The notes below the pieces were generated by a model. The model was not told where the DNA came from. It made no database searches and saw only the letters and a program-made list of their open reading frames with translations. The position numbers and the translations under genes were made by a program. Positions 7,825-16,110 of a DNA stretch of 24,919 nt are shown here, piece after piece. Location of the stretch: assembly GCA_902810755.1 (NCBI GenBank), contig CADDYT010000088.1:1-24919 (forward strand). The letters run 5' to 3'. Position 1 is the first letter of the stretch, and every line of letters begins with the position of its first letter. Source of the stretch: Chloroflexota bacterium. GTDB taxonomy: Bacteria; Chloroflexota; Ktedonobacteria; Ktedonobacterales; Ktedonobacteraceae.

Positions 7825-10803
7825 CTAGCTTTTTCCGCTCTGTTGCCGCTCTTGAGCCTGACGGATGGCGCGCAGGACCCGTTCGGGCGTGAGCGGTATC
7901 TGGTTGACGCGCACGCCGATGGCATCAGCAACGGCGTTGGCAATGGCTGGAGCCATACCGTCGATAGGAATTTCCGCGATGGCTTTTGCTCCAAAGGGGC
8001 CGAAGGGATCGCTGGTCTCGACGATGTAGGTCTCCATCTGTGGCATGTCGGGCGCGCTGTAAATGCGGTAATCGCTCAGGTTGGTGGTGAGCAACACGCC
8101 GTTTTCGTCGTAGACCATCTCTTCGCAAGTGCCGTAGCCGAGAGCCTGCGTCGCGCCCCCTTCGATCTGGCCCTCCGCCGTGACCGGGTTAATGACGCGG
8201 CCCGCATCGACGGCTGAGACGGCCTTGAGAACACGCACCTGACCCGTTTCCATATCGACCTCGACCTCCGCGCCCTGCGCGGCAAAGGGCGGCGGCGAAT
8301 TGAAGCTCATCCAGGAAGCGGTTGCCATGATCTGCTGCTGGTTTTCGACGTGCAGCGAGTGCAGCGCCACCTGAGAGACCGTCACCGTCTGCCCGTTGGG
8401 GGCGCTGATGACACGGTCTTTGATGGTCAGCGTCTCCGGGTCGGCACGCAGCATGTCACCGGCCACGTCGAACATCTGTGTACGCACCTGCTCTGCCGCC
8501 CGTTTGACCGCGCCGCCGCTGATGTAGGTGGTGGAAGAGGCATAGGCGCCGGTATCGAACGGCGTGAAATCGGTATCCGAGGAGTGGATGATAATGTCCT
8601 CGACGCGCACGCCCAACACTTCTGCCGCGATCTGTGCCAGCACGGTATCGGAGCCGGTGCCGATATCAGTCGCGCCGACCAGCAGGTTGAAGGAGCCATC
8701 GTCGTTGAGCTTGAGGCTGGCCCCGCCCATATCCAGGCCGGCAATGGCGGTACCGTGCATGGCGAGCGAGACGCCAACGCCGCGCCGGAAACGCCCCGTG
8801 CCGGGATGGCCACGTTTCTCCTTCCAGTTCAGCCGCTCCTCGACGATTTGCAAACACTGCGGCAGCCCGCAGCTTTCGATGATCTGCGCGTAGCCCTCTT
8901 TGCCCTCGCCCAGCGCGCGCGCCAGCGGGTTTTCATCGCCCTCTTTAATCCAGTTCTTGCGCCGCAATTCCAGCGCGTCCATGCCCAGTCGCCTGGCGAT
9001 CTCATCGATATGGCTTTCCAGGGCGAAGAAGCCCTGCGGGACGCCGTAGCCCCGGAACGCGCCCGGCGGCGGCGTGTTGGTATAGACGACGTTAGCCTCG
9101 AAACGAATGTTGGGGCAGGGATAGATGGGCAACGGCTTGGAGCCGGTGTTGCTCTGCACCGTCAGCGAGTGCGTGCCATACGCGCCGGTGTTGGCAAGCA
9201 CGGTCATGGAGTTGGCAATCATGGTGCCGTCGCGCTTGACGCCCGTCTTCATGCGAATAATCTGCGGGTGGCGCGAGCGGCTGCTGCGGAACTCGTCGGC
9301 GCGCGAGTATTCTAGCTTGACGGGCCGGTTGGTGGCGATGGTGAGCAGGGCGCAGATATCCTCGATCAGCACCTCCTGCTTACCGCCGAAGCCGCCGCCG
9401 ATGCGCGGTTTGATGACATGAATCTGGCGCGGCGGCAGGCCAATGACGGGGGCGATGATGCGGCGCACGTGGTAGGGAACCTGCGTGCTGGTACGCACCA
9501 CCAGTCGGTCGTCCTCGTCCCAGTAAGTAATGGTAATGTGGTTTTCGATGGGCGTCTGCTGCACCTGCGGCACGATATATTCGCCTTCGACCACCAGATC
9601 AGACTCGGCAAAGCCGCGCTCCACGTCGCCCACCTCAGCTTCGATATAGGCGGCGAGGTTGCGCGAGGCGTCGTGAATGCGGTACGACTCCGGTTCGGGA
9701 TGGATGCGCGGCGCATCGGGGTCCATGGCGTGACGCGGGTCAAGGACGGGTGGCAGAACTTCATAGTCGACCTGAATCAGGCGCAGGGCCTGCTCGGCGA
9801 TTTCGGGCGTCTCGGCGGCAACGGCTGCCACGCGATCACCGACAAAGCGCACGCGATTGTCCAGCACGTACTGGTCGTGCGGGCCGGGTTCGGGCCAGGA
9901 CTGGCCAGCGGTGGTGTAGGGAATGCGCGGCACATCTTTGTAGGTGAGGACGGCATGCACGCCGGGCAGCGCCTTCGCCTGCGAGACATCGATGTCGCGA
10001 ATGATGGCATGGGCGTGCGGGCTGGTGAGCAGGCGCGCATGCAGCATATCGCGCAGATCGATATCATCGACATAGGCGGGCTTGCCGGTGACGAGTTTGA
10101 CGGCATCCACCTTGCGTTCGGGTTTGCCGACGACGCGCAGGTCTGTTTCCGCCCGCGTCTCAACCATTGTGGCGACGCCACCCTCGCCCTGTGCGCCGCC
10201 CGCCGGACGATCCTTGCCGCCAAAGAACGTGCCGTCGTCGGGCGGATTCGCACCATGCTCGGCATGCTCTAAGGGCGAGCGACCAGGGTCCCAGGGCTTG
10301 AATTTTTCGCCGGAGCCGGGGCGGCTGATGGGCGCGACCGTCTCGCCGCGCAGAACGGCTGCCGCGCGCAGGACAGCCTGCACAGGCTTGACATAGCCGG
10401 TGCAGCGACAGAGGTTGCCGGAGAGCGCGTCGCGTACCTCGTCTTCGGTGGGATTGGGATTGCTCTTGAGCAGGGCATAGGCGGAAAGCACCATGCCGGG
10501 CGTGCAGTAGCCGCACTGGATGGCGCCGGTGTCGATAAAGGCTTCCTGAATGGCGTGCAGCTTGCGGGCATTGCCCAGGCTTTCAACGGTGGTGATCGTG
10601 CAGCCGCCGGCCTGCGCCGCCAGCATGACACAACTCGGACGCGGCACGCCATCCACCAGGACGGTGCAGGCCCCGCATTCGCCCGTCTCGCAGCCATGCT
10701 TGACGCTAAAATAGCCCTCTTTGCGCAGCAGCGTCATCAACGATTCGTTCGGCGCGCAGTCCAGACTTTTAATTACTCCATTGATGCGTAGTTCCAGTTC
10801 CAT
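7825..10803 (-). CDS. Fused 2Fe-2S/molybdenum-cofactor subunit of xanthine dehydrogenase-type hydroxylase
   Basis: This 992-residue protein joins two subunits that are normally separate. Residues 1 to about 160 are the two-cluster 2Fe-2S subunit: C38, C43, C46 and C58 (plant-type cluster), then C97, C100, C132 and C134. A Gly/Pro-rich linker spans about 165-215. Residues 220-992 are the molybdopterin subunit with GGGFGGK (469-475), PPPGAFRGYG (R584, equivalent to the substrate-orienting Arg), GATDIGTGSDT, GAYASSTTY and the catalytic base E944 in FGAKAIAE. The frame has no internal stop, so no selenocysteine is encoded. The enzyme hydroxylates N-heterocycles; next to adenine deaminase the likely substrates are hypoxanthine and xanthine. 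The FAD subunit gene ends 6 bp upstream. It could instead act on a related heterocycle such as nicotinate or a methylxanthine. Confidence 0.93.
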   Translation of the reverse strand: MELELRINGVIKSLDCAPNESLMTLLRKEGYFSVKHGCETGECGACTVLVDGVPRPSCVMLAAQAGGCTITTVESLGNARKLHAIQEAFIDTGAIQCGYCTPGMVLSAYALLKSNPNPTEDEVRDALSGNLCRCTGYVKPVQAVLRAAAVLRGETVAPISRPGSGEKFKPWDPGRSPLEHAEHGANPPDDGTFFGGKDRPAGGAQGEGGVATMVETRAETDLRVVGKPERKVDAVKLVTGKPAYVDDIDLRDMLHARLLTSPHAHAIIRDIDVSQAKALPGVHAVLTYKDVPRIPYTTAGQSWPEPGPHDQYVLDNRVRFVGDRVAAVAAETPEIAEQALRLIQVDYEVLPPVLDPRHAMDPDAPRIHPEPESYRIHDASRNLAAYIEAEVGDVERGFAESDLVVEGEYIVPQVQQTPIENHITITYWDEDDRLVVRTSTQVPYHVRRIIAPVIGLPPRQIHVIKPRIGGGFGGKQEVLIEDICALLTIATNRPVKLEYSRADEFRSSRSRHPQIIRMKTGVKRDGTMIANSMTVLANTGAYGTHSLTVQSNTGSKPLPIYPCPNIRFEANVVYTNTPPPGAFRGYGVPQGFFALESHIDEIARRLGMDALELRRKNWIKEGDENPLARALGEGKEGYAQIIESCGLPQCLQIVEERLNWKEKRGHPGTGRFRRGVGVSLAMHGTAIAGLDMGGASLKLNDDGSFNLLVGATDIGTGSDTVLAQIAAEVLGVRVEDIIIHSSDTDFTPFDTGAYASSTTYISGGAVKRAAEQVRTQMFDVAGDMLRADPETLTIKDRVISAPNGQTVTVSQVALHSLHVENQQQIMATASWMSFNSPPPFAAQGAEVEVDMETGQVRVLKAVSAVDAGRVINPVTAEGQIEGGATQALGYGTCEEMVYDENGVLLTTNLSDYRIYSAPDMPQMETYIVETSDPFGPFGAKAIAEIPIDGMAPAIANAVADAIGVRVNQIPLTPERVLRAIRQAQERQQSGKS

Positions 10804-10809
10804 AGTGAC

Positions 10810-11766
10810 TTACATTCCCCCTTCTGACGAGACCATGCCACGCCAGCGCGCCACGTTGGTAGCTTCCTCAAGCACGCGATGAGCCAGGTTCAGGCCGCTG
10901 GCGCGGCGATAATCGCTGCTGGCGCGAAAATCGGACGGCGGCTGAAATTCTGACCAGTTCGCCTGCACTGCGGGCAGAATCGCCTGCACATCGGCGCGCT
11001 GCCCCTGCAACTGCCGCTCCACGCTTTGCAGGCGCTGTGGCTCCATATTGACGCCGCCGAGGGCCAGCCGCACGCGCCGGTAAATGCCATCCTGCACCTC
11101 AACCGTCGCCGCTGCGTTGATGAGGGCGATATCGGTGCGCGTTCGCCCAACGCGCATGAACGAGCCGCTGGAAGCCAGTGCGGAGCGTGGGATCAGCGCC
11201 TCGATAATCAGTTCGTGGGGACGACGATCAAGGTTGAGCGCGCTGAACGGCACGCGTCGCTCTTGTTTGCCCTTGAAGATCACCCCCGGCAGGGCCAGCC
11301 CGGGATGGTCGGGCGTGCCGCCGCTCAGGTTGACCTGTGTCTTCGCGCCGGAGCGCAGCAGAATTTCGACATCCAGCACGGCCAGCGCGGTAAGCAGGTC
11401 GGCCTGTGAAGCTGTCCAGGCCCCCAGTGTGCCGCCGAGCGTGGCGCTGTTGCGGATCAGGCGCGAGAAAGACGAAGCCCGCGCGGCCTGCGCCAGAATG
11501 CCCGTCGCCAACTCTTTCAATACGGGCGAATCGACCATGCTTTGCAGGGTGGTCATGGCGCCGATATGCACGCCGTGTGCGTCCTCGGAGATATAGGCCA
11601 GTTCAAGGTCGCGCAGGTCAACGACGGCCTGGATGGTGTCATCATTGAGGCCGAGCAGGTAGGTGCCACCGGCCAGCGGCACCGTGCGCGTATCAGGACG
11701 CGACAGCAAGATCAGCGCATCATCGAGTTGTTCCGCCCAGTGATATTCAAGCAGGTTAAGCAACAT
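10810..11766 (-). CDS. FAD-binding subunit of molybdenum hydroxylase (xanthine dehydrogenase/CoxM type)
   Basis: This 318-residue protein is the FAD subunit that passes electrons from the 2Fe-2S clusters to the terminal acceptor. Visible motifs are PLAGGTYLL near residues 30-38 (FAD pyrophosphate loop) and RNSATLGGTLG near 105-115, both standard for the family, followed by the C-terminal CO-dehydrogenase flavoprotein domain. It starts at ATG 11766, 5 bp after the adenine deaminase stop, and ends 6 bp before the fused large subunit, so the three genes form a tight transcription unit. Together with the fusion protein it completes the [2Fe-2S]2/FAD/Mo set. Confidence 0.92.
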   Translation of the reverse strand: MLLNLLEYHWAEQLDDALILLSRPDTRTVPLAGGTYLLGLNDDTIQAVVDLRDLELAYISEDAHGVHIGAMTTLQSMVDSPVLKELATGILAQAARASSFSRLIRNSATLGGTLGAWTASQADLLTALAVLDVEILLRSGAKTQVNLSGGTPDHPGLALPGVIFKGKQERRVPFSALNLDRRPHELIIEALIPRSALASSGSFMRVGRTRTDIALINAAATVEVQDGIYRRVRLALGGVNMEPQRLQSVERQLQGQRADVQAILPAVQANWSEFQPPSDFRASSDYRRASGLNLAHRVLEEATNVARWRGMVSSEGGM

Positions 11767-11771
11767 CGTTC

Positions 11772-13496
11772 TTACCTCTGTAAGGGTAGCAGCGTAAAGG
11801 TTTCGACATCGATCAGGCCCTGATCGGTCAGCTTCAGGGATGGAATGACCGAGAGCGAGAGGAAGCTGAGCGTCATGCAGGGGTGTTCCAGCGTGCAGCC
11901 AGCTTCGGCGGCGGCGGCATCCAGGGCGCGCAACTGCCGCACCAGTTCTTCGGCAGGCAGCGGCGAGACGAGGCCGGCGAACGGCAGGGGAACGCTGGCG
12001 CGTATCTCACCATTAACGGCGAAGGCGAAGCCGCCGCCCATCGCTTCCAGCGCGCGCGCCGCAGTCAGAATATCGCGGTCATTTGTACCGGCGATGACAA
12101 GGTTGTGGGCATCATGGGCAACGCTGGACGCCAGCGCCCCCTCGCGCAGCCCGAAGCCCTTGACCATCCCCAGCCCGACGCGCCCGCTGGCATGATGCCG
12201 CTCGATCACCACCAGCTTGAGCAGGTCGCGCTGCGGGTCGGCGACAATCTCGCCGTCGCGCACAGGGGCCTCTTCGCGCAGGTGCAGCGTGGTGATCTGC
12301 CCCGGCTGGATGCCCACGACCTCGATCATGCTACCGCGCGCGGGAATGCGCAGATCATTTTCGGAGACATTGCCAATGCGCACGGTGCCGGTGACGCCGG
12401 GGAAGGCAAATGAGGGCGGCTCGACCAGCAGCTGACCATTCTGAGCCACCAGCTTACCATCTTTGTAGACCGATTCGACGGCGAAGGTATTGAGGTCATC
12501 CAGCACAACAAGGTCGGCCACGAAGCCGGGAGCGATGGCGCCGCGATTGTAGAGGCGGAAGTACTGGGCCGTATTATAGGAAGCGAGCCGTATCGCCTCC
12601 ACGGGGTCAAGGCCCAGTTCGATGGCGCGGCGCACCATCGAATCGATATGGCCGCGTGAAGTCAAATCCTGCGGGTCGCGGTCGTCGGTGACGAAGAAGA
12701 CGCGCGGCGGGTGCAGTTCTTTGACGAGCGGCAGCAGCGTATCCAGGTTGCGCGCCGCCGAGCCTTCGCGGATCATCAGCCACATGCCCAGACGAATACG
12801 CTGGCGCGCTTCCTCAAGCGTGGTGCATTCATGGTCGGACATGACGCCCGCGACGGCATAGGCATTGAGGTCGCCGCCGCTGAGGCCGGGGGCGTGACCA
12901 TCGACAACCAGCCCGCTCTGCTGCGTCGCTACAATTTTCGCCAGCACCTGCTCATCCGCGTTGAGGACGCCGGGCATGTTCATCATTTCGGCGAGGCCCA
13001 GCACGCGCTCTTCGCTCAGCAGGGGCAAAAGATCATCGGCCAGCAGCACGCGATAGGGGCTTTCGTAAGCTGAGGCAGGCACGCAGGATGAGAGCATGAC
13101 ATACGCGGAAAGCGGCAGGTTACGCCCGGATTCCAGTACGTAGCGGATGCCCTCGACGCCCAGCACATTGGCAAATTCGTGCGGGTCGAGCATGACAGTG
13201 GTGACGCCGCGCGGCGTGACAACACGGGCAAACTCTGAAAGCACCAGCATCGTGCTTTCAATGTGCATGTGACCATCAATCAGGCCAGGGGCCAGCCAGC
13301 GTCCCTGCAAGTCGCGTTCCTCGTGTCCCTGGTACGTACCCGCTGCGCCTACGCCCACCACCAGGCCGTCAGCGATAGCGACATCGGCGGCATAGATTTC
13401 GCCGCTGCACACGTTGACGAGCATGGCATTGCGCAGAACCAGATCAGCCGGGGTCTGCCCGCGAGCAATCGAAATGCGGCGCTGAATTCCGTCCAT
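11772..13496 (-). CDS. ade: Adenine deaminase
   Basis: This 574-residue amidohydrolase matches the Ade family, which converts adenine to hypoxanthine and ammonia. Motifs are GLIDGHMHIEST (H76, H78, E80), LDPHEFANVLG (H106, E107), VDGHAPGLSG, a TDDRDP segment, and the family-specific VAHDAHNLVIAGTND in the C-terminal third. ATG 13496 has GGGAGGG upstream. It is the first gene of the minus-strand island and feeds hypoxanthine to the molybdenum hydroxylase encoded directly downstream. This makes purine use the most economical reading of the whole cluster. Confidence 0.94.
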   Translation of the reverse strand: MDGIQRRISIARGQTPADLVLRNAMLVNVCSGEIYAADVAIADGLVVGVGAAGTYQGHEERDLQGRWLAPGLIDGHMHIESTMLVLSEFARVVTPRGVTTVMLDPHEFANVLGVEGIRYVLESGRNLPLSAYVMLSSCVPASAYESPYRVLLADDLLPLLSEERVLGLAEMMNMPGVLNADEQVLAKIVATQQSGLVVDGHAPGLSGGDLNAYAVAGVMSDHECTTLEEARQRIRLGMWLMIREGSAARNLDTLLPLVKELHPPRVFFVTDDRDPQDLTSRGHIDSMVRRAIELGLDPVEAIRLASYNTAQYFRLYNRGAIAPGFVADLVVLDDLNTFAVESVYKDGKLVAQNGQLLVEPPSFAFPGVTGTVRIGNVSENDLRIPARGSMIEVVGIQPGQITTLHLREEAPVRDGEIVADPQRDLLKLVVIERHHASGRVGLGMVKGFGLREGALASSVAHDAHNLVIAGTNDRDILTAARALEAMGGGFAFAVNGEIRASVPLPFAGLVSPLPAEELVRQLRALDAAAAEAGCTLEHPCMTLSFLSLSVIPSLKLTDQGLIDVETFTLLPLQR

Positions 13497-13553
13497 AGAT
13501 AAAACCCTCCCTTATCTAGTGATGTAGCTGTGTTTCAGGTGATATTGCAGCAT

Positions 13554-13582
13554 ATCGTACCAGAAACTCAGCGAACAGTCGA
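13554..13582 (-). promoter_or_regulatory. Candidate sigma-70-like promoter of the ade-xdh operon
   Basis: On the minus strand TCGACT (13582-13577) is followed after 17 bp by TACGAT (13559-13554), each matching the consensus at four of six positions. It would give a leader of about 50 nt before ade. A TATACT at 13711-13706 is a stronger -10 but has no recognisable -35. Confidence 0.3.
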
Positions 13583-13808
13583 GGGTTTAGCCGTGTTGAC
13601 CGTGTTGAATTGCATTCAGCAAGCAAAATATGCGAGAACATGCATCTATCCTTCAGGTTCATTCGCCATTCGTTCCCCGCACACCAGACCCATTCATTAC
13701 TCTCTAGTATACTCCGCGATAGCATTCAGTGGAACGCTTTTCTATTGAGTGGAACCAACTCGCGCCATACGCTCTACAAGGAGGAAGAACATATTTCAGT
13801 CAAGGTAA

Positions 13809-13900
13809 ACATGTCATGCCTGGCTCCCGCTCAGCATCCGAGACAACCGCCTGGTCAACATACTCACCCGGATGCTGAGCGGGAGCCAGGCATGACATGT
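13809..13900. repeat. Perfect 32-bp inverted repeat
   Basis: Arms 13809-13840 and 13869-13900 are exact reverse complements with a 28-nt spacer. The outer ends read ACATGTCATG, and the inner part contains GCTCAGCATCCG and its complement. Related words (CATGTCATGACATG and GTCATGCTGAGCG) occur at 24816-24860, so this is probably a second dispersed repeat family. It lies about 310 bp upstream of ade. No T-tract marks it as a terminator. Confidence 0.85.
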
Positions 13901-13992
13901 CAACGACGCTTTTTCACGGTATTGCCATGAGTGATACCATAATCGAGCAGGGGCAGAATGTTCAGAATTCGATTTGATGAGCGTCAGACAAT

Positions 13993-14020
13993 AAAAATGA
14001 GCGTCTGGTTCAGACGCTCA
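13993..14020 (-). terminator. Rho-independent terminator of the DinB-like gene
   Basis: On the minus strand TGAGCGTCTG, loop AAC and CAGACGCTCA form a perfect 10-bp stem. TTTTTAT follows at once. It lies 18 bp beyond the DinB-like stop codon. Confidence 0.85.
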
Positions 14021-14038
14021 CTGATGTGTTTCAAGCAA

Positions 14039-14533
14039 CTATTCGGCAGTCTCGAAGTATTGCTCGATCAAGGTGAAATGTTCGTTGTCATGCTCGCAGA
14101 TAGAAGCAACGATGGTACAGATCGGTTGGGTGGTATTTTCATCCCAGGGTGGCCGTACCTCTTCCTGAAGTTTCCTGTCATCGAGGTTATCGGCAACCAG
14201 GTGGGTGAAGCGTTCGTGCGTTTCCTCCCAGTAGTTGCGCACCTGGGGCAAGGAAAGCGATTTGTCCATCTGGCGCGCCTCCTCGTTGGCCTCATCGCCC
14301 GAAGGCATAACGGGCAGCAGAGGTTGATCGTGGGTATAGGCGACAAGCAGTTTTTGCGTTGCCGCCTTCCAGTGGCTCATGTGCGCCAGAAAATCCCTGA
14401 CAGACCACCCCTCCGGCGTAATCGCCATCTGCTGTTGCTCATCGTTCAGGCGAATAATCAGCTTCTGGAAGCGCGCAAGGTCTTCCTGCAAGGCATCAAG
14501 AATTTCCTGTTGCGTCGGTCGTTGCATTGCCAT
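14039..14533 (-). CDS. DinB-like / ClbS-DfsB-type four-helix bundle protein
   Basis: This 164-residue protein has the pattern of the DinB/YfiT/DfsB superfamily of four-helix bundles. Conserved elements are GWSVRDFLAHMSHW (H51, possible metal ligand) after the first helix and HDNEHF near the C-terminus (H148 and H152). Superfamily members include thiol S-transferases and the ClbS/DfsB cyclopropane hydrolases that protect against genotoxins; the substrate cannot be read from the sequence. The start is ATG 14533 with a full AAGGAGGT site; a second ATG two codons later is also possible. A clear terminator follows the gene, so it is monocistronic. Confidence 0.75.
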   Translation of the reverse strand: MAMQRPTQQEILDALQEDLARFQKLIIRLNDEQQQMAITPEGWSVRDFLAHMSHWKAATQKLLVAYTHDQPLLPVMPSGDEANEEARQMDKSLSLPQVRNYWEETHERFTHLVADNLDDRKLQEEVRPPWDENTTQPICTIVASICEHDNEHFTLIEQYFETAE

Positions 14534-14701
14534 ACTATACCTCCTTTATTCTGCCATGTTCCACTGTTGCCACTGTCTCTATTACGTACACGTTAAGGCA
14601 GAGGATACGCAAGGGCTAGAGTGATCTTTCCTCTTTGTTCGTTTGTGATGTATAGTTTTTATCAGATATGTTTCAGGCTCCAACGATAGGAAGGAAAGGC
14701 A

Positions 14702-14899
14702 ATGAACAATTTTGGGACAACGCTGGTGAAATTGCTGGCGCTGGCAGGCGGCGCGGCCATCGGGGCGCTGCTCTCGCGCCTGTACGATGAGGTGATGACG
14801 CAGCGGGCGGAGGAACGCTCGCAGCGCGACAAGATGCGCTACGAACAGGGCCTTTCCGCCCGCAACGAGCAGGGCCAGAGACAGGGACAGCAACCTTAA
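14702..14899 (+). CDS. Small single-pass membrane protein of unknown function
   Basis: This 65-residue protein has a Gly/Ala/Leu-rich hydrophobic segment (about residues 6-26) followed by a highly charged, Gln/Arg-rich tail. It is probably anchored by its N-terminus with a cytoplasmic tail, loosely like YtxH-type proteins. GGAAGGAAAGG lies just before ATG 14702, supporting translation. A TATAGT at 14651-14656 could be its -10 element. The UroD-like gene starts 47 bp later on the same strand. I do not recognise a family. Confidence 0.6.
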   Translation: MNNFGTTLVKLLALAGGAAIGALLSRLYDEVMTQRAEERSQRDKMRYEQGLSARNEQGQRQGQQP

Positions 14900-14946
14900 A
14901 TAAACATCAGTGCAGTTATTAAAGGAAGTGAAGAGGATAGACACGC

Positions 14947-15924
14947 ATGACAACATCATCACAGGGGATGTCGGCAAGCGAGCGTGTGCATGCCGCCATC
15001 AAGGGGCAGCCGGTTGATCGCGTACCGCTGGTCTTCTGGCACCATTTCAAGCCGGAGGGTTCGGGCCAGCGACTGGCGGAGATGACGCTGGATTTCTTTA
15101 TCGGCAAGTTCCAGCTGGATATCGTCAAGATCATGCCCGACCTGCCCTATCCCGCGCCGCAACAACCCGTTACGCAGGCAGCGCAATGGCGCGACCTGCC
15201 GCGCCTGAGCGTCGATACGACAGAAAGTTTCCAGCAGCAACTGGTCTGCATTCGCGCCATTCGCGAGAAACTGGGCAACGATTACCCGTTGATCCTGACA
15301 CTGTTCAGCCCACTCACGATGCTGATGCGCTTTGTTGGCAAGCCAGCAGCCGAGCAGATGCTGCGTTCAGACCCGGATTCCTGTGAAGCCGGTATGAAAA
15401 CCATTGCGGAAAACCTGCGCGACCTGATGCAGGCAGCCATCCAGGCGGGCGCGAGCGGCATTTTCTTCTCCTGCATGGGCGCAACCAGCGTTGACCTCAC
15501 GCGAGCGGAGTATAAACGCTACGGTCGTCCCTACGATTTACAGGCGCTGGAGGGCGCGCAGGGCGGCTGGCTCAACATCGTGCATGTCCACGCCGACCCC
15601 TCCCAGGCCGGAGACGCCATCTACTTCGACGCTTTTACCGATTACCCGGTCTCTGTCATGAGTTGGAGCGACAAGCTGACGGGTCCCAGTCTCTCCGAGG
15701 CGTTTTATATGACCGACAAGGGCCTGATGGCCGGTCTCGCCGAACGCGGCCCGCTCACACAGGGGCCAGAGCAGGCACTCTCAGACGAGATTCACGCCGC
15801 CATCGCCCAGACCAACGGCCAGCGACTCATTCTCGCCAATGGCTGCTCCGTCCCCGATGACACTCCCGAAATCTGGCTGCACGCCGCGCGCCGCATCGTG
15901 GACACCATCGTGATTAACAAGTGA
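14947..15924 (+). CDS. Uroporphyrinogen decarboxylase-superfamily protein (not HemE)
   Basis: This 325-residue protein has the URO-D TIM-barrel pattern: SASERVHAAIKGQPVDRVP at the N-terminus, a central TLFSPLTMLMRFVG region, GASGIFFS, and the C-terminal ILANGCSVPDDTPE. True HemE carries an arginine-rich substrate motif near the N-terminus, which is replaced here by VFWHHFKPEG. The HxCG zinc motif of MtaA/CmuA-type corrinoid methyltransferases is also absent (HVHADPS at the corresponding place). It therefore belongs to a poorly characterised branch; heme synthesis and methyl transfer are both unproven. ATG 14947 follows GAGGA by about 9 bp. The small membrane protein gene precedes it. Confidence 0.8.
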   Translation: MTTSSQGMSASERVHAAIKGQPVDRVPLVFWHHFKPEGSGQRLAEMTLDFFIGKFQLDIVKIMPDLPYPAPQQPVTQAAQWRDLPRLSVDTTESFQQQLVCIRAIREKLGNDYPLILTLFSPLTMLMRFVGKPAAEQMLRSDPDSCEAGMKTIAENLRDLMQAAIQAGASGIFFSCMGATSVDLTRAEYKRYGRPYDLQALEGAQGGWLNIVHVHADPSQAGDAIYFDAFTDYPVSVMSWSDKLTGPSLSEAFYMTDKGLMAGLAERGPLTQGPEQALSDEIHAAIAQTNGQRLILANGCSVPDDTPEIWLHAARRIVDTIVINK

Positions 15925-15960
15925 TTTGATGGGGCGGGCAAGGGGTTGCTGACCGCCCCC

Positions 15961-16064
15961 CAGGCCGACCGCAAGGGTCGGCCCTACTATACGCGACGGT
16001 GAAGGCGCCTGCCTACATGGCCGCGCATCCTCCACAGGCCGACCGCAAGGGTCGGCCCTACTAT
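15961..16064 (+). repeat. Two direct copies of the hairpin unit, GGCCGACC subtype
   Basis: Positions 15961-15990 and 16035-16064 are identical over 30 nt and spaced 74 bp apart. Here the stem is GGCCGACC/GGTCGGCC around loop GCAAG, with the usual CCTACTAT tail. Relative to GGCCACCC/GGGTGGCC, both arms have changed in step so that pairing is kept. Confidence 0.85.
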
Positions 16065-16110
16065 CTGTCGCGCTCATCTGTATCGAGGTACAGGAGAGCG
16101 CGGTGGCTCC

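Larger units (their letters stand above)
13497..14038. other. 542-bp intergenic region upstream of the purine operon
   Basis: No convincing gene is present. It holds a candidate ade promoter (13554-13582), a near-tandem repeat CGTGTTGA twice at 13592-13608, the palindrome AGTATACT at 13706-13713, a large inverted repeat (13809-13900), and the terminator of the facing DinB-like gene (13993-14020). I found no purine riboswitch that I could defend. Confidence 0.6.

Noticed and set aside
7825..10803. Possible selenocysteine in the molybdenum hydroxylase
   Set aside because: The frame reads through 992 codons with no in-frame TGA before the final stop; any selenium would be in a non-encoded cofactor.
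13497..13808. Purine riboswitch upstream of adenine deaminase
   Set aside because: I could not find the paired helices and conserved loop sequences of that class on the minus strand.
13811..13930. 39-codon frame starting ATG at 13811
   Set aside because: Most of it is the large inverted repeat, the ribosome site is poor, and the composition is not protein-like.
14947..15924. HemE (heme biosynthesis) as the identity of the UroD-like gene
   Set aside because: The N-terminal arginine motif of HemE is missing and no other heme genes are adjacent.
15961..16064. Direct repeats considered as a CRISPR array
   Set aside because: There are only two identical copies, the repeat is an inverted-stem element found elsewhere singly and inverted, and no cas gene is present.
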